A DNA stretch of 64,000 bases, taken from NCBI GenBank assembly GCA_902561795.1, contig CACERG010000005.1, forward strand, positions 1 through 64,000, written 5' to 3'. Position numbers and translations under genes: made by a program. A model generated the notes under the pieces. The model did not search any database, was not told where the DNA came from, and saw nothing but the letters and a program-made list of their open reading frames with translations. Positions 44,290 through 53,089 of the stretch are shown piece by piece (positions within the stretch are counted from its first letter, which is position 1; every line of letters begins with the position of its first letter). This stretch comes from an uncultured Bacteroidota bacterium (GTDB taxonomy: Bacteria; Bacteroidota; Bacteroidia; Flavobacteriales; Flavobacteriaceae).

Positions 44290-44982
44290 ATGAAAAAATT
44301 ATTTTTTAGTATACTAACACTTTCTACTATATCAATAAATGCACAGTATTGTTTATTTTTCGATATTAAAGCTGAAGAACCAGAAATGGTGGTCTCTGCA
44401 CTTACAGCCGCTATGAACACTGAGTGGGCAAAAAATATGCAGGCAACAAAATCTCTTTTTGCCTATCTTCCAAATGGAAAAATTGAATCAACTCATTCGC
44501 TGCAATTTTGTTTTCCAGATGAGGCCGCTTTTGAGGCTGCCTTTATGAGTTATGGTCAGTCTTTAGTAGCACAATTACTATTTGAGGGCAAATTAGCAGA
44601 TTATTCCGTTGATATATCTCAATCTTTAAATATGCCTATTTGGTATAATGGGGAAGACTGGGCTGAGGACAATGTTTTTATGATTTATCAAATGGACGTT
44701 TCCAATCCATCAATGTATCTCAAAGAGTTTAAAAGTTTTTCTCAAAAAATGGCAAAAAAACTTGGTTTTGAAGAAAACTCTTATGGGCTAGCTATGCCAA
44801 TTTTAGGTAAAAATGCTGATTTTAGTCATTTTGTATGGATTGGTGCCCCCGATATAAAAACTTCTCTATCGAGTATGAAGAAAATGTTGTCTGATCCTGG
44901 ATTTTCTGAATTTGCTAAGAAAGTTGCTGCAATAAGAAAAGTAGTTAATACTACAATGCTTGTCCGTCTAGCTGATTTTTAA
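44290..44982 (+). CDS. Small two-domain secreted protein (copy A)
   Basis: The 230-residue protein has a signal peptide (MKKLFFSILTLSTISINA, cleaved before QYC). The mature part looks like two similar alpha/beta units. Each opens with a strand, CLFFDIKAEEP near 21-31 and VFMIYQMDVSNPS near 127-139. Each continues with a helix rich in Ala, Lys and Leu and a strand with His, TSHSLQF-type. The order suggests a tandem ferredoxin-like or dimeric alpha-beta-barrel arrangement. It resembles the protein at 50,529-51,215 over its whole length. I do not recognise a named family. It is followed 18 bases later by a strong terminator and preceded by the VPS10 gene. Confidence 0.75.
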   Translation: MKKLFFSILTLSTISINAQYCLFFDIKAEEPEMVVSALTAAMNTEWAKNMQATKSLFAYLPNGKIESTHSLQFCFPDEAAFEAAFMSYGQSLVAQLLFEGKLADYSVDISQSLNMPIWYNGEDWAEDNVFMIYQMDVSNPSMYLKEFKSFSQKMAKKLGFEENSYGLAMPILGKNADFSHFVWIGAPDIKTSLSSMKKMLSDPGFSEFAKKVAAIRKVVNTTMLVRLADF

Positions 44983-45000
44983 AATATTTTTTAAAAATTT

Positions 45001-45028
45001 AACCCTCCATTTTGGAGGGTTTTTTATT
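45001..45028 (+). terminator. Rho-independent terminator after small secreted protein A
   Basis: AACCCTCC at 45001-45008 and GGAGGGTT at 45014-45021 form an eight-base stem with a five-base loop, then a T run. The stem is identical to that of the terminator at 51,234. Confidence 0.85.
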
Positions 45029-45101
45029 TTAAAATCTCACTAATAAAGTCAAAAACGTATCTATTTATCAAAAAATGAAGTTTTCCAAATTTGATATTTG
45101 T

Positions 45102-48100
45102 TTACAAAAATTTGCCTGTTTGATTTTTTAATTTTGATAATTCATCTAAATAACCTGATAATTCCTCTTTTAAAACCTTAAAAACTTTTTGAGATCCTTT
45201 TGTTGGTAATCCATCGCCGCTCTCAACACTTTTTCTTAAATAAGCTAATCTGTTATTTACCTTTATGGGAAAATTGAGTGGATCTTGACCACTTCTATTT
45301 TTTACTTGATAAATGTTGGCTTCAATTTTTTCTAATTTGTTAATTAATATTTTGATTCTTTCTGAAATATCACTTTTTGTTTTGTTTGCTTTTATGAGTA
45401 ATTTCTTTTTAATTTCTCGAATTTCAATTACGCTATTGTTTGCCAGATCTGTCTGCAACATTATTTCCATGGCAAATTCAAATTGTTTTTCTATCTCCTC
45501 ATCGCTAATTTCAATTCTTGGATCCTTTCTAACCTCCAAAGTTGTTTCATACAATTTATCATCAACGTTCAGTTTAACAATATACCTTCCAGGTGGTGCT
45601 ATTGGGCCTAGTGATGGCTTTGCCGACCACATAATCATTCCTTCAAATTCTGTTACCCCAGGATATCTAAGGTTCCAACTGTAACTATTCAAGCCTTTTT
45701 TCATCATAGGGTCTTTGTTTTTAGGACCAAACCAAGAAGTATCTTCTTCATCTGTTTTATCCTCAAGAATACCATCTTTATCTAAAACAATCCTGCCCTT
45801 AGAGTCTATGATTTTTAAGGATAGCTTGTTTGGAATAGATGGTAAAAAATACTTTATTTCAGCATTTTGAACCCTTCTTGTGGCGTAATAGGATTTATAT
45901 AAATAAGGATTTTTAGGATTTACTTTTTTCATTTCTCTAATTGGTGAAATGTCATCCAAAATATAAACAGACCTTCCATGTGTACCAATGACTAAATCTT
46001 TGTCAGTAACTATTAAATCTGAAATTTGTGTATCAGGTAGATTTAAACTTAAAGATTCCCAATTGTCACCATCATTGTAAGAGACCCAAACATTATGTTC
46101 CCCACCTGCATACAGAAGACCTTGAATTTTGGTGTCCTCTCTTATAACATGAAGAAAATCGTCTGATCTTATTCCGTTTACAATTTTTTTCCAAGACTTA
46201 CCATAATCATTAGTTTTCCATAGATACGGTTCTCTATCATCCATTTGATATCTTTTAGCAGCAACATATATAGTTCCTGGTTTGTGTAAGGATTCTTCAA
46301 TTATGCTTATCCTTGTGTCTTTAGGCATATCATTGGGTGTAATGTTTTCCCAAGTTTTGCCATGATTTTTAGTAATATGTATTAAACCATCATCTGAGCC
46401 TGCCCAAATTAAATTTTTATCGTGATTAGAAGGAACTAAAGCAAAAATTGTAGCATAAATTTCAGGACCATTCATATCATTTGTTATTACTCCCCCTGTT
46501 TCTCCAAGTGTATTTGGATCAGCATAAGTTAAATCCGGGCTAATTTTATTCCAACTGTAACCATCATCTTCAGAAACCCAAACATGTTGAGACGAGGTAT
46601 AAAGTTTATTTGGATTTAATGGAGAAAAAACAATGGGAAATGTCCACTGCCATCTCTCGGGTAGAGCACTTGCAGGTTCACCAGAAAAAAATCTAGGGTA
46701 AACTTGTATATCTCTGTTGAAACCAGTTTTTCTGTCAAATTTAGTCAATAAGGCTCCCTGACTACCAGCATAGAACCAATCTAAATTTATTGGGTGCTGG
46801 GCTATGTAGCCTGATTCTCCTCCTCCTACTGGATAATAGTATTGTTTGTGGGGCCCTCTAGCTTGTTTAAATTCCCAACCCTCTGATGGCACACACATAG
46901 TTGAATTATCTTGTTGAGCACCACAAACAAAATATGGAAAATCTTTTGTTACCATTATATGATAAAGCTGCGAAGTAGGAAAATCGAGATCAGTCCAAGT
47001 ATTTCCTCCATTAACTGATACACAACCACCTCCATCGTTAGCATTAATCATTCGATTAGGGTTTTTAGGATCAATCCACAAATCATGATTATCCCCGTGA
47101 GGTACTTCAATTTTTTTATCGAATGTTTTTCCTCCATCAGTTGATTTATAAAAACCAGTGTTAAGTGCATAAACGATATTTTCATTTTTTGGATCTGCAT
47201 AAATTCTACTATAGTAAAAAGCTCTTTGCCTTAGTTTACGTTCATCATTTAATTTCTTCCATGTTTTTCCTGCATCCTCTGAAGAATAGACACCACCATT
47301 ATTTGATTCAACTATAGCCCAGAGCCTGTTTGAATTAGCTCCGGAAACTGTAATTCCAATTTTTCCAAGAGGTTTATCTGCGAAGCCAGAGTTATCGGAT
47401 ATGTTTTCCCATGTTTCACCACCATCAGTGGATTTATACAATCCACATTCTTCGCCACCACCTAACATTTTATATGGAGTTCTGTATACTTGCCAAAACG
47501 ACGCATAAATAACTTCGGGATTATTTGGATCAAGAATTAAATCAATAGCTCCAGTTTTAGAACTTTTATACAATATTTTTTTCCAGTTTAGACCCCCATC
47601 GATGGATTTAAAAACACCTCTTTCTTGGTTTTCACCATATGGATGACCTAAAGCTGCAACATAGACAACATTAGGATTTTCAGGATGAATTCTAATTTTT
47701 GAAATGGCATGGGTATCTTTAAGTCCCATGTGTGTCCACGTTTTACCTGCATTATTTGATTTGTAAACACCATCACCTTGCATTATATTCCCTCTAAGTT
47801 CAGTCTCTCCCATCCCTATAAATAAAATATCTGGGTTTGAATCTGAAACTGCCACTGCACCTACTGAAGAACTATTTATTTGACCATCAGTTATTGGATC
47901 CCAAGTAATTCCTCCATCTGTTGTTTTCCAAAGACCACCTCCAACAGCACCAAAGTAATATTCGTTTATCCTTGAGGATGATCCAGAAACTGCTAACGAC
48001 CTTCCACCCCTGTCAGGACCAATATTTCTCCATTCTAAGTTTTCTACTATATTATTTTTTTGACTATTTATATAAGAAGAAAAGGAAATAGTTAAAGAAA

Positions 48101-48125
48101 AAATAAGTATTGATATAAATTTCAT
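45102..48125 (-). CDS. Secreted VPS10/sortilin-like BNR-repeat beta-propeller protein (copy B)
   Basis: The 1007-residue protein has a signal peptide (about 1-21) and resembles the protein at 41,224 throughout. It opens with NIGPDRGGRSLAVSG (copy A: NVGPTRGGRS) and has the same GGGLWKTTDGG block. Many BNR motifs follow (NNAGKTW, SIDGGLNW, STDGGETW, SEDAGKTW, STDGGKTF, SEDDGYSW, TKNHGKTW). The C-terminal 170 residues are a beta domain and a coiled helical region. A DUF5916 gene precedes it on the same strand, so these two may be co-transcribed. Enzymatic activity cannot be claimed from the repeats. Confidence 0.85.
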   Translation of the reverse strand: MKFISILIFSLTISFSSYINSQKNNIVENLEWRNIGPDRGGRSLAVSGSSSRINEYYFGAVGGGLWKTTDGGITWDPITDGQINSSSVGAVAVSDSNPDILFIGMGETELRGNIMQGDGVYKSNNAGKTWTHMGLKDTHAISKIRIHPENPNVVYVAALGHPYGENQERGVFKSIDGGLNWKKILYKSSKTGAIDLILDPNNPEVIYASFWQVYRTPYKMLGGGEECGLYKSTDGGETWENISDNSGFADKPLGKIGITVSGANSNRLWAIVESNNGGVYSSEDAGKTWKKLNDERKLRQRAFYYSRIYADPKNENIVYALNTGFYKSTDGGKTFDKKIEVPHGDNHDLWIDPKNPNRMINANDGGGCVSVNGGNTWTDLDFPTSQLYHIMVTKDFPYFVCGAQQDNSTMCVPSEGWEFKQARGPHKQYYYPVGGGESGYIAQHPINLDWFYAGSQGALLTKFDRKTGFNRDIQVYPRFFSGEPASALPERWQWTFPIVFSPLNPNKLYTSSQHVWVSEDDGYSWNKISPDLTYADPNTLGETGGVITNDMNGPEIYATIFALVPSNHDKNLIWAGSDDGLIHITKNHGKTWENITPNDMPKDTRISIIEESLHKPGTIYVAAKRYQMDDREPYLWKTNDYGKSWKKIVNGIRSDDFLHVIREDTKIQGLLYAGGEHNVWVSYNDGDNWESLSLNLPDTQISDLIVTDKDLVIGTHGRSVYILDDISPIREMKKVNPKNPYLYKSYYATRRVQNAEIKYFLPSIPNKLSLKIIDSKGRIVLDKDGILEDKTDEEDTSWFGPKNKDPMMKKGLNSYSWNLRYPGVTEFEGMIMWSAKPSLGPIAPPGRYIVKLNVDDKLYETTLEVRKDPRIEISDEEIEKQFEFAMEIMLQTDLANNSVIEIREIKKKLLIKANKTKSDISERIKILINKLEKIEANIYQVKNRSGQDPLNFPIKVNNRLAYLRKSVESGDGLPTKGSQKVFKVLKEELSGYLDELSKLKNQTGKFL

Positions 48126-48204
48126 AATAAATTTTTTTGTGTAACTCGTTTCAAATTAAAAAAAAATTAAGCAATATGAATTGTTAAAACTAATTTTTGT
48201 GTAA

Positions 48205-50433
48205 TCATATACCAAACAAATACTGAAATTTTAAAAACAATTGAGTTTGGTCTACTCGAAAAAGTGAATACATGTCATCATTAAATTCACTTAATGAGTT
48301 TTGATTGCCACCTATATAAAAAACAGTTGATGGATTTGGATTCCATTGAATTAATGGCTGAATAAAAAATCTTTCAGAAAATGTATTATACTCAGAAATT
48401 ATTCTAATATTAAAAAAATTATTGAACTGATATCGGATGGAAAATCTTGAGATAGATCCATTGTAATAAAAATTATCGCTATCCAAATATTTTAACCTTG
48501 CATATCTAATTGAAGGCGAAATTCTCAATTTATTACTTAGTTGTATCAATGGAATAAAGTTGAAAGTTAATTCTTTCCCTTTTTCTGGGATAGCTTCATT
48601 AAATGCTAACTCTCTCCCAACAGTAAAATTTAAATTTAAGGCAAAAGATTCGCTAGGGCTACTTCGAATTACAAATCGATTACTCTCCAAATTTCTATAA
48701 TCTCGACCAAGAAAGTTTTTAAACGCATCAAAGTCCAGGGTATAAGTAATTTCAGTATTGAATAAAGTTTTTATACTTAAAATGCCGTCTATACTAATTG
48801 TTTTTAGGTAGTCTTCGTAGGTATATACTATATCTGCTTTAGTTCCGAAACTTAAAAATTGGAGAGCAGGTTTATTTGGAAATACTTGGTAAGCATGATA
48901 AAGAGTTGCCCATCTTCTATTATTTTTTACAAAAAACCCAACATCTGCTTGGAAATTTGGAGAAAAGTCTCTATAAGTTAGATAAGATCTCCATTTTTGG
49001 GTATTTCTATAAAGCTGAAAGTAAAGAGATTTACCATTAAAATTTTGATTATCCAATACTACTGACCTGCCGAAAATATTATCTTCAGACTCAATCCAGT
49101 CTGCAACCGGCTCTTTATTTAAATTGAGAAATAATTCATAAGTAAACCTCAAGTTTTTTGATAATAAAAACCAACCGTCTGTACCAAATAAATTCCCATA
49201 GCCTCCATTTTTATAATATCTGTTTGTAGATAAAAAACCAAGGCGTGCATTTTTACTAAGAAGACGTTGATATCTTAAAACATTGACAAAAGATTCTTCT
49301 CCTTCACCCAAATAAGATCGATCTTCACCTGCAATTTGATATATTGAATTTTGATCAAGTGCAGTAAGAAAAAATAAACGTTCTTTTTTTCCCTGACTAA
49401 TTAGCTTTGTTGATATCAATGGGTTATTTATTGATCTTGAATAAAATGCACCGCTTACGTATTGAACGATATCAGTTCCACGATTAAAATAAGGTCTTCT
49501 TTCGGGATATTCTAAGGCCACCGCAGAATTTACATCAATTTGCGTGACATCGGCCTCTACTTGAGAAAAATCAGGATTCAAAGTCACCTCAAGAGTACTG
49601 TTCTTATTCAAATCGACATTAAGACCTAGTCCGAAGTTAGGTTGTAGTTTTTGATATTTGATTTCATCAAATAAATTGGATTTACTACCAGTAATATTTC
49701 CCGCGAGGTAAGGTAAAAACTCAACTCTTTTGTCAATTTTGATATCAGATAATATTAACTTATCGGTAGTTTGACATATTTGACATGGAGCAGTTCTGTC
49801 ATATTTTTGGCTTCTAAGCTCTATTGGTATACCTTCTCTAAAAGTGTTTCTTCTAAAATTAAAATTCCATTCTTGATTGTTTCCATTAGGGAAAGGTAAC
49901 GATGCGAATGGTATTTTAAATTCAACCTGGTAGCCATCAGATACAATCGTCCCACTTGTTTCATGATCTACATTAAAATTTATATCATACCTATCTTCAT
50001 CAGTAAGAGCATTAATTGCTCTTGCATCTAATTGACTTCCAAAGGCATTAGATAAAAGAAGATAATTATTTCTGCTATCACCATAAGTATCAAAAGCTAT
50101 TACCACAAAATCATCACTTATCATCCCTAAGTCATCTCTAGAACGAACTGAGGCTCTTATATTCTCTGGTTTTGAAAATGCATGGAAACCTATATACAAG
50201 TGAGTATCAGAATACAAAACATAAACTTTAGTTTTTTCTTTTGGAATAATATTATTCCCAGGATTAACTTCATAATCAAGGTCAACAGAAATAGCATTTT
50301 CCCACTCTTTTTCTGATATTATACCATCAATTAAAATTTGAGTCTCATTAGTTTTATTTGGAATGAATTTTTCCTGAGAATAATTAAATGAACTAAATAG
50401 AATTATCGATACTATGTGTATTCTGTGGAACAA
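48205..50433 (-). CDS. DUF5916 outer-membrane protein with N-terminal CBM9-like domain (copy B)
   Basis: The 742-residue protein has a signal peptide (about 1-18) and a CBM9-like first domain with ILIDGIISEKEWENA near 31-45. A barrel-like DUF5916 region follows to the C-terminus, which ends in aromatic-rich strands (FLKFQYLFGI). Family blocks DFSQVEADVTQIDVNSAVALEYPERRPYF and FGLGLNVDLNKNSTLEVTLNPDF are counterparts of those in copy A. It is 79 bases upstream of VPS10 copy B on the same strand. It is divergent from small secreted protein B. Copies A and B are paralogues rather than recent duplicates. Confidence 0.85.
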   Translation of the reverse strand: MFHRIHIVSIILFSSFNYSQEKFIPNKTNETQILIDGIISEKEWENAISVDLDYEVNPGNNIIPKEKTKVYVLYSDTHLYIGFHAFSKPENIRASVRSRDDLGMISDDFVVIAFDTYGDSRNNYLLLSNAFGSQLDARAINALTDEDRYDINFNVDHETSGTIVSDGYQVEFKIPFASLPFPNGNNQEWNFNFRRNTFREGIPIELRSQKYDRTAPCQICQTTDKLILSDIKIDKRVEFLPYLAGNITGSKSNLFDEIKYQKLQPNFGLGLNVDLNKNSTLEVTLNPDFSQVEADVTQIDVNSAVALEYPERRPYFNRGTDIVQYVSGAFYSRSINNPLISTKLISQGKKERLFFLTALDQNSIYQIAGEDRSYLGEGEESFVNVLRYQRLLSKNARLGFLSTNRYYKNGGYGNLFGTDGWFLLSKNLRFTYELFLNLNKEPVADWIESEDNIFGRSVVLDNQNFNGKSLYFQLYRNTQKWRSYLTYRDFSPNFQADVGFFVKNNRRWATLYHAYQVFPNKPALQFLSFGTKADIVYTYEDYLKTISIDGILSIKTLFNTEITYTLDFDAFKNFLGRDYRNLESNRFVIRSSPSESFALNLNFTVGRELAFNEAIPEKGKELTFNFIPLIQLSNKLRISPSIRYARLKYLDSDNFYYNGSISRFSIRYQFNNFFNIRIISEYNTFSERFFIQPLIQWNPNPSTVFYIGGNQNSLSEFNDDMYSLFRVDQTQLFLKFQYLFGI

Positions 50434-50528
50434 TTTTTTAAGATAAAAAAGTGCAAGTTATTGAATAAAAACAAAGTCTATATCTTTTTTCATAATTTAG
50501 ATAATCAAATAATTATAAACCAATCAAA

Positions 50529-51215
50529 ATGAAAAAAATAATTTTTTTACTTCTATTTGCCAGTTCAAGTTTAATTTTTTCACAAAATATTGCATTTGAA
50601 CAGGTGGCTATAAAAGTTAAGCCAGGGAGCTCTGCTCACGTTCTTAATCTTTTTAATGATTTTTATGGTAATATTGAAAAGCCTGAAGGTGTTAATATTA
50701 GGCTTTCATATTTAAATTTTAGACCTCAAGATATAGAAGCTACTCACTATTTAACTTTTACGGGATCACTTGAAGGACTTGCAAAACTGAGAGAAATTAG
50801 AGGAGGTGATAAATATTCGTTGTATAATTCAAATATGTTAAGGCATGCAGATATAATTTCTACAAGTGGTGGAACAAGTTTAATGAGAATGAATTTAAAC
50901 AAAGGGAATCAACCTATTTCTCAAGTATGGAGGTGGAGAGTTGATGATCCAGCGAGTTTTGCATCTGAATTTACAACTCTAATCAAAGCTTTCACTCAAT
51001 TAGGATATCTTTCGTTAGGTCAAATTACCCACGGAATTGGACAGGATGGGGAATCACACTATGTATATATGACTCATGAAGATTATTCAGGAGCATTAGG
51101 TTGGGGTCCCAAAACCCAAGCCGAACAGCAAGCGTTTTTAAAATTTCAGAAAGCAACTTCAAAATACTCAACATTTTTGGGTTCAGTAACAATGTCAAAT
51201 ATTAAAGTTTGGTAA
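50529..51215 (+). CDS. Small two-domain secreted protein (copy B)
   Basis: The 228-residue protein has a signal peptide (MKKIIFLLLFASSSLIFS, cleaved before QN). Two alpha/beta units are apparent: FEQVAIKVKPGSSAHVLNLFN near 22-42 and QVWRWRVDDPASFASEF near 136-152, each followed by a helix and strands. HYLTFTGSLEG in unit one parallels SLQFCFPDEAA in copy A. The length, signal peptide, layout and downstream terminator are shared with copy A. No catalytic motif is visible. It stands divergent from DUF5916 copy B and upstream of the GntP operon. Confidence 0.75.
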   Translation: MKKIIFLLLFASSSLIFSQNIAFEQVAIKVKPGSSAHVLNLFNDFYGNIEKPEGVNIRLSYLNFRPQDIEATHYLTFTGSLEGLAKLREIRGGDKYSLYNSNMLRHADIISTSGGTSLMRMNLNKGNQPISQVWRWRVDDPASFASEFTTLIKAFTQLGYLSLGQITHGIGQDGESHYVYMTHEDYSGALGWGPKTQAEQQAFLKFQKATSKYSTFLGSVTMSNIKVW

Positions 51216-51233
51216 ACTAATTTTTAAATCTCT

Positions 51234-51261
51234 AACCCTCCAATTCGGAGGGTTTTTTTTA
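51234..51261 (+). terminator. Rho-independent terminator after small secreted protein B
   Basis: AACCCTCC at 51234-51241, loop AATTC, GGAGGGTT at 51247-51254, then a T run. It separates the small protein gene from the GntP operon. The stem is the same as at 45,001. Confidence 0.85.
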
Positions 51262-51301
51262 ATATTTGTATTTAGAAAACAAGTAATTTCAAATTATAAA
51301 T

Positions 51302-52618
51302 ATGCCTTTAGTAATTGTTTTTATAGGAATTTTATTTTTATTTCTCCTAATAACTTTTTTTAAATTCAACGGATTTATTTCTTTTATATTGGTAGCAATA
51401 GGAATTGGAATAACCCAAGGAATGCAATTAAATGATATTGTAAATTCTATAGAAAATGGTATTGGGAATACATTAGGATTCCTTATTATGATTTTAGGAT
51501 TTGGAGCTATGTTAGGAAAACTTGTTGCTGAAAGTGGTGCAGCTCAACAAATAACTAATGGTTTAATTAAAATTTTTGGAATTAATTATACTAAAGTAGC
51601 AGTAATGTTAACTGGTTTCATAGTTGGAATCACAATGTTTTACTCAGTCGGTTTTGTCATTTTAGTCCCCTTAGTTTTTACTGTAGCAAAAGCAACTGGT
51701 CTTTCATTGATTGGAGTAGGATTACCTATGCTAGCATCATTATCTGTTACTCACGGATTTTTACCACCACATCCTGCCCCTTCAGCATTATCAGTAATGT
51801 TTGAAGCTGATATTGGAAAGACTCTCATCTATGGTATTTTACTTTCCATACCTGCAATTTTAATTTCAGGACCTTTATTAACTAATTTCTTGCCTAAAGT
51901 AGAAGCTAAGCCTCTTAAAGAGTTTATGACAACAAAAGTATTCAAGCAAGACGAATTACCAAGCTTATTTAATAGTCTATCCACAGCTTTATTACCAGTA
52001 TTATTGATTGGTTTTTCTACTTTGATTTCTTTTTTAATTCAAGAGGAGAGTATTTTATCAAAGTGTATAAATTTTGTTGGAAATCCAGTGATTGCTCTAC
52101 TACTTACACTTCTTTTAGGTACATATTCGTTAGGAATTTCAAGAGGTAAAACCATGAATCAAATCATGAAAACTTATGCAGAGGCGGTATCAGGAATTAC
52201 GATGGTTCTTTTGGTTATATCGGGTGCTGGTGCCTTAAAACAAATTTTAATTGACAGCGGGGTCAGTGATTACATTGGTGGAATACTTGAAATATCTTCA
52301 ATGTCTCCTTTATTAATTGGTTGGATAATTGCGACACTTATACGTTTTTCTGTGGGTTCTGCTACAGTTGCAGGCCTCACAACAGCTGGAATAGTCTTAC
52401 CTTTAGTTCAAAATACAAATGTGAGTCCTGAATTAATGGTTTTATCTATTGGATCGGGTAGCCTCATGTTATCACATGTTAATGATAGTGGGTTTTGGTT
52501 ATTTAAAGAATATTTTAATTTAACTGTAAAAGAAACACTTTCCACATGGACTGTTATGGAAACAAGCATAGGAATTTCAGGACTTTTTGGAGTTTTAATT
52601 TTAAACCAATTAATATAG
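51302..52618 (+). CDS. GntP family permease, possibly a D-serine (DsdX-like) transporter
   Basis: A polytopic proton symporter of 438 residues with about 12 membrane segments. Family stretches include GFLIMILGFGAMLGKLVAESGAAQQI near 59-84, PPHPAPSALS near 157-166, TLLLGTYSLGISRGKTM near 261-277 and HVNDSGFWLFKEYF near 397-410. GntP members carry gluconate and related sugar acids, while DsdX of E. coli carries D-serine. Downstream RidA and a D-serine-dehydratase-like gene, with spacings of 1 and 5 bases, favour an amino-acid cargo here. That is inference from context. Confidence 0.88.
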   Translation: MPLVIVFIGILFLFLLITFFKFNGFISFILVAIGIGITQGMQLNDIVNSIENGIGNTLGFLIMILGFGAMLGKLVAESGAAQQITNGLIKIFGINYTKVAVMLTGFIVGITMFYSVGFVILVPLVFTVAKATGLSLIGVGLPMLASLSVTHGFLPPHPAPSALSVMFEADIGKTLIYGILLSIPAILISGPLLTNFLPKVEAKPLKEFMTTKVFKQDELPSLFNSLSTALLPVLLIGFSTLISFLIQEESILSKCINFVGNPVIALLLTLLLGTYSLGISRGKTMNQIMKTYAEAVSGITMVLLVISGAGALKQILIDSGVSDYIGGILEISSMSPLLIGWIIATLIRFSVGSATVAGLTTAGIVLPLVQNTNVSPELMVLSIGSGSLMLSHVNDSGFWLFKEYFNLTVKETLSTWTVMETSIGISGLFGVLILNQLI

Positions 52619-52619
52619 A

Positions 52620-53084
52620 ATGAGTATACATTTAAAAGAACGAATCAAAGTTATGAGTCTTGATTTACCTCCCGCACCCGAACCCTCGGGTGTATACCGA
52701 CCAATTTTAATAGTTGACGATCATTTGTACGTTTCTGGTCAAGGACCTGTTTTGTCCGACGGTAGTCTTATTTATGGAAAGGTAGGATCTGAGCTTAACA
52801 AAGAACAAGGTAAAGTTGCTGCTAGACAGGTTGGTCTAACAATGCTTTCTACCATTATAAAACATACTTCAGAATCGTTAAAGATAAAACGTGTTATAAA
52901 AGTATTAGGAATGGTGAATGCAACTCCAGATTTTAAACATCATCCTTTTGTTATAAATGGATTTAGTGAACTTTTTTCAGAAGTTTTTGGAGAAAAAAAT
53001 GGAATTGGTGTAAGAAGTGCTGTTGGTATGAATCTTCCGAATAATATACCAGTTGAGGTTGAAGCTGCTTTTTTAATCGAATAA
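52620..53084 (+). CDS. RidA family (imine/enamine deaminase-like) protein
   Basis: The 154-residue protein belongs to the RidA/YjgF superfamily. RidA hydrolyses reactive 2-aminoacrylate and related enamines released by PLP-dependent dehydratases. The family block VDDHLYVSGQGPV is near 34-46. The segment GVRSAVGMNLPNNIPVEVEAAF near 130-151 carries the conserved Arg and the C-terminal Glu-Ala. At 154 residues it is longer than E. coli RidA (128), so it belongs to a longer subgroup whose substrate range differs. Placement between a GntP permease and a dehydratase-like enzyme fits detoxification of the dehydratase intermediate. Confidence 0.85.
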   Translation: MSIHLKERIKVMSLDLPPAPEPSGVYRPILIVDDHLYVSGQGPVLSDGSLIYGKVGSELNKEQGKVAARQVGLTMLSTIIKHTSESLKIKRVIKVLGMVNATPDFKHHPFVINGFSELFSEVFGEKNGIGVRSAVGMNLPNNIPVEVEAAFLIE

Positions 53085-53089
53085 TATAG

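Noticed and set aside
41224-48125. Calling the two BNR proteins sialidases or GH74 enzymes
   Set aside because: Asp-box repeats occur in non-catalytic propellers as well, and I could not identify the catalytic acid pair or the Arg triad by eye.
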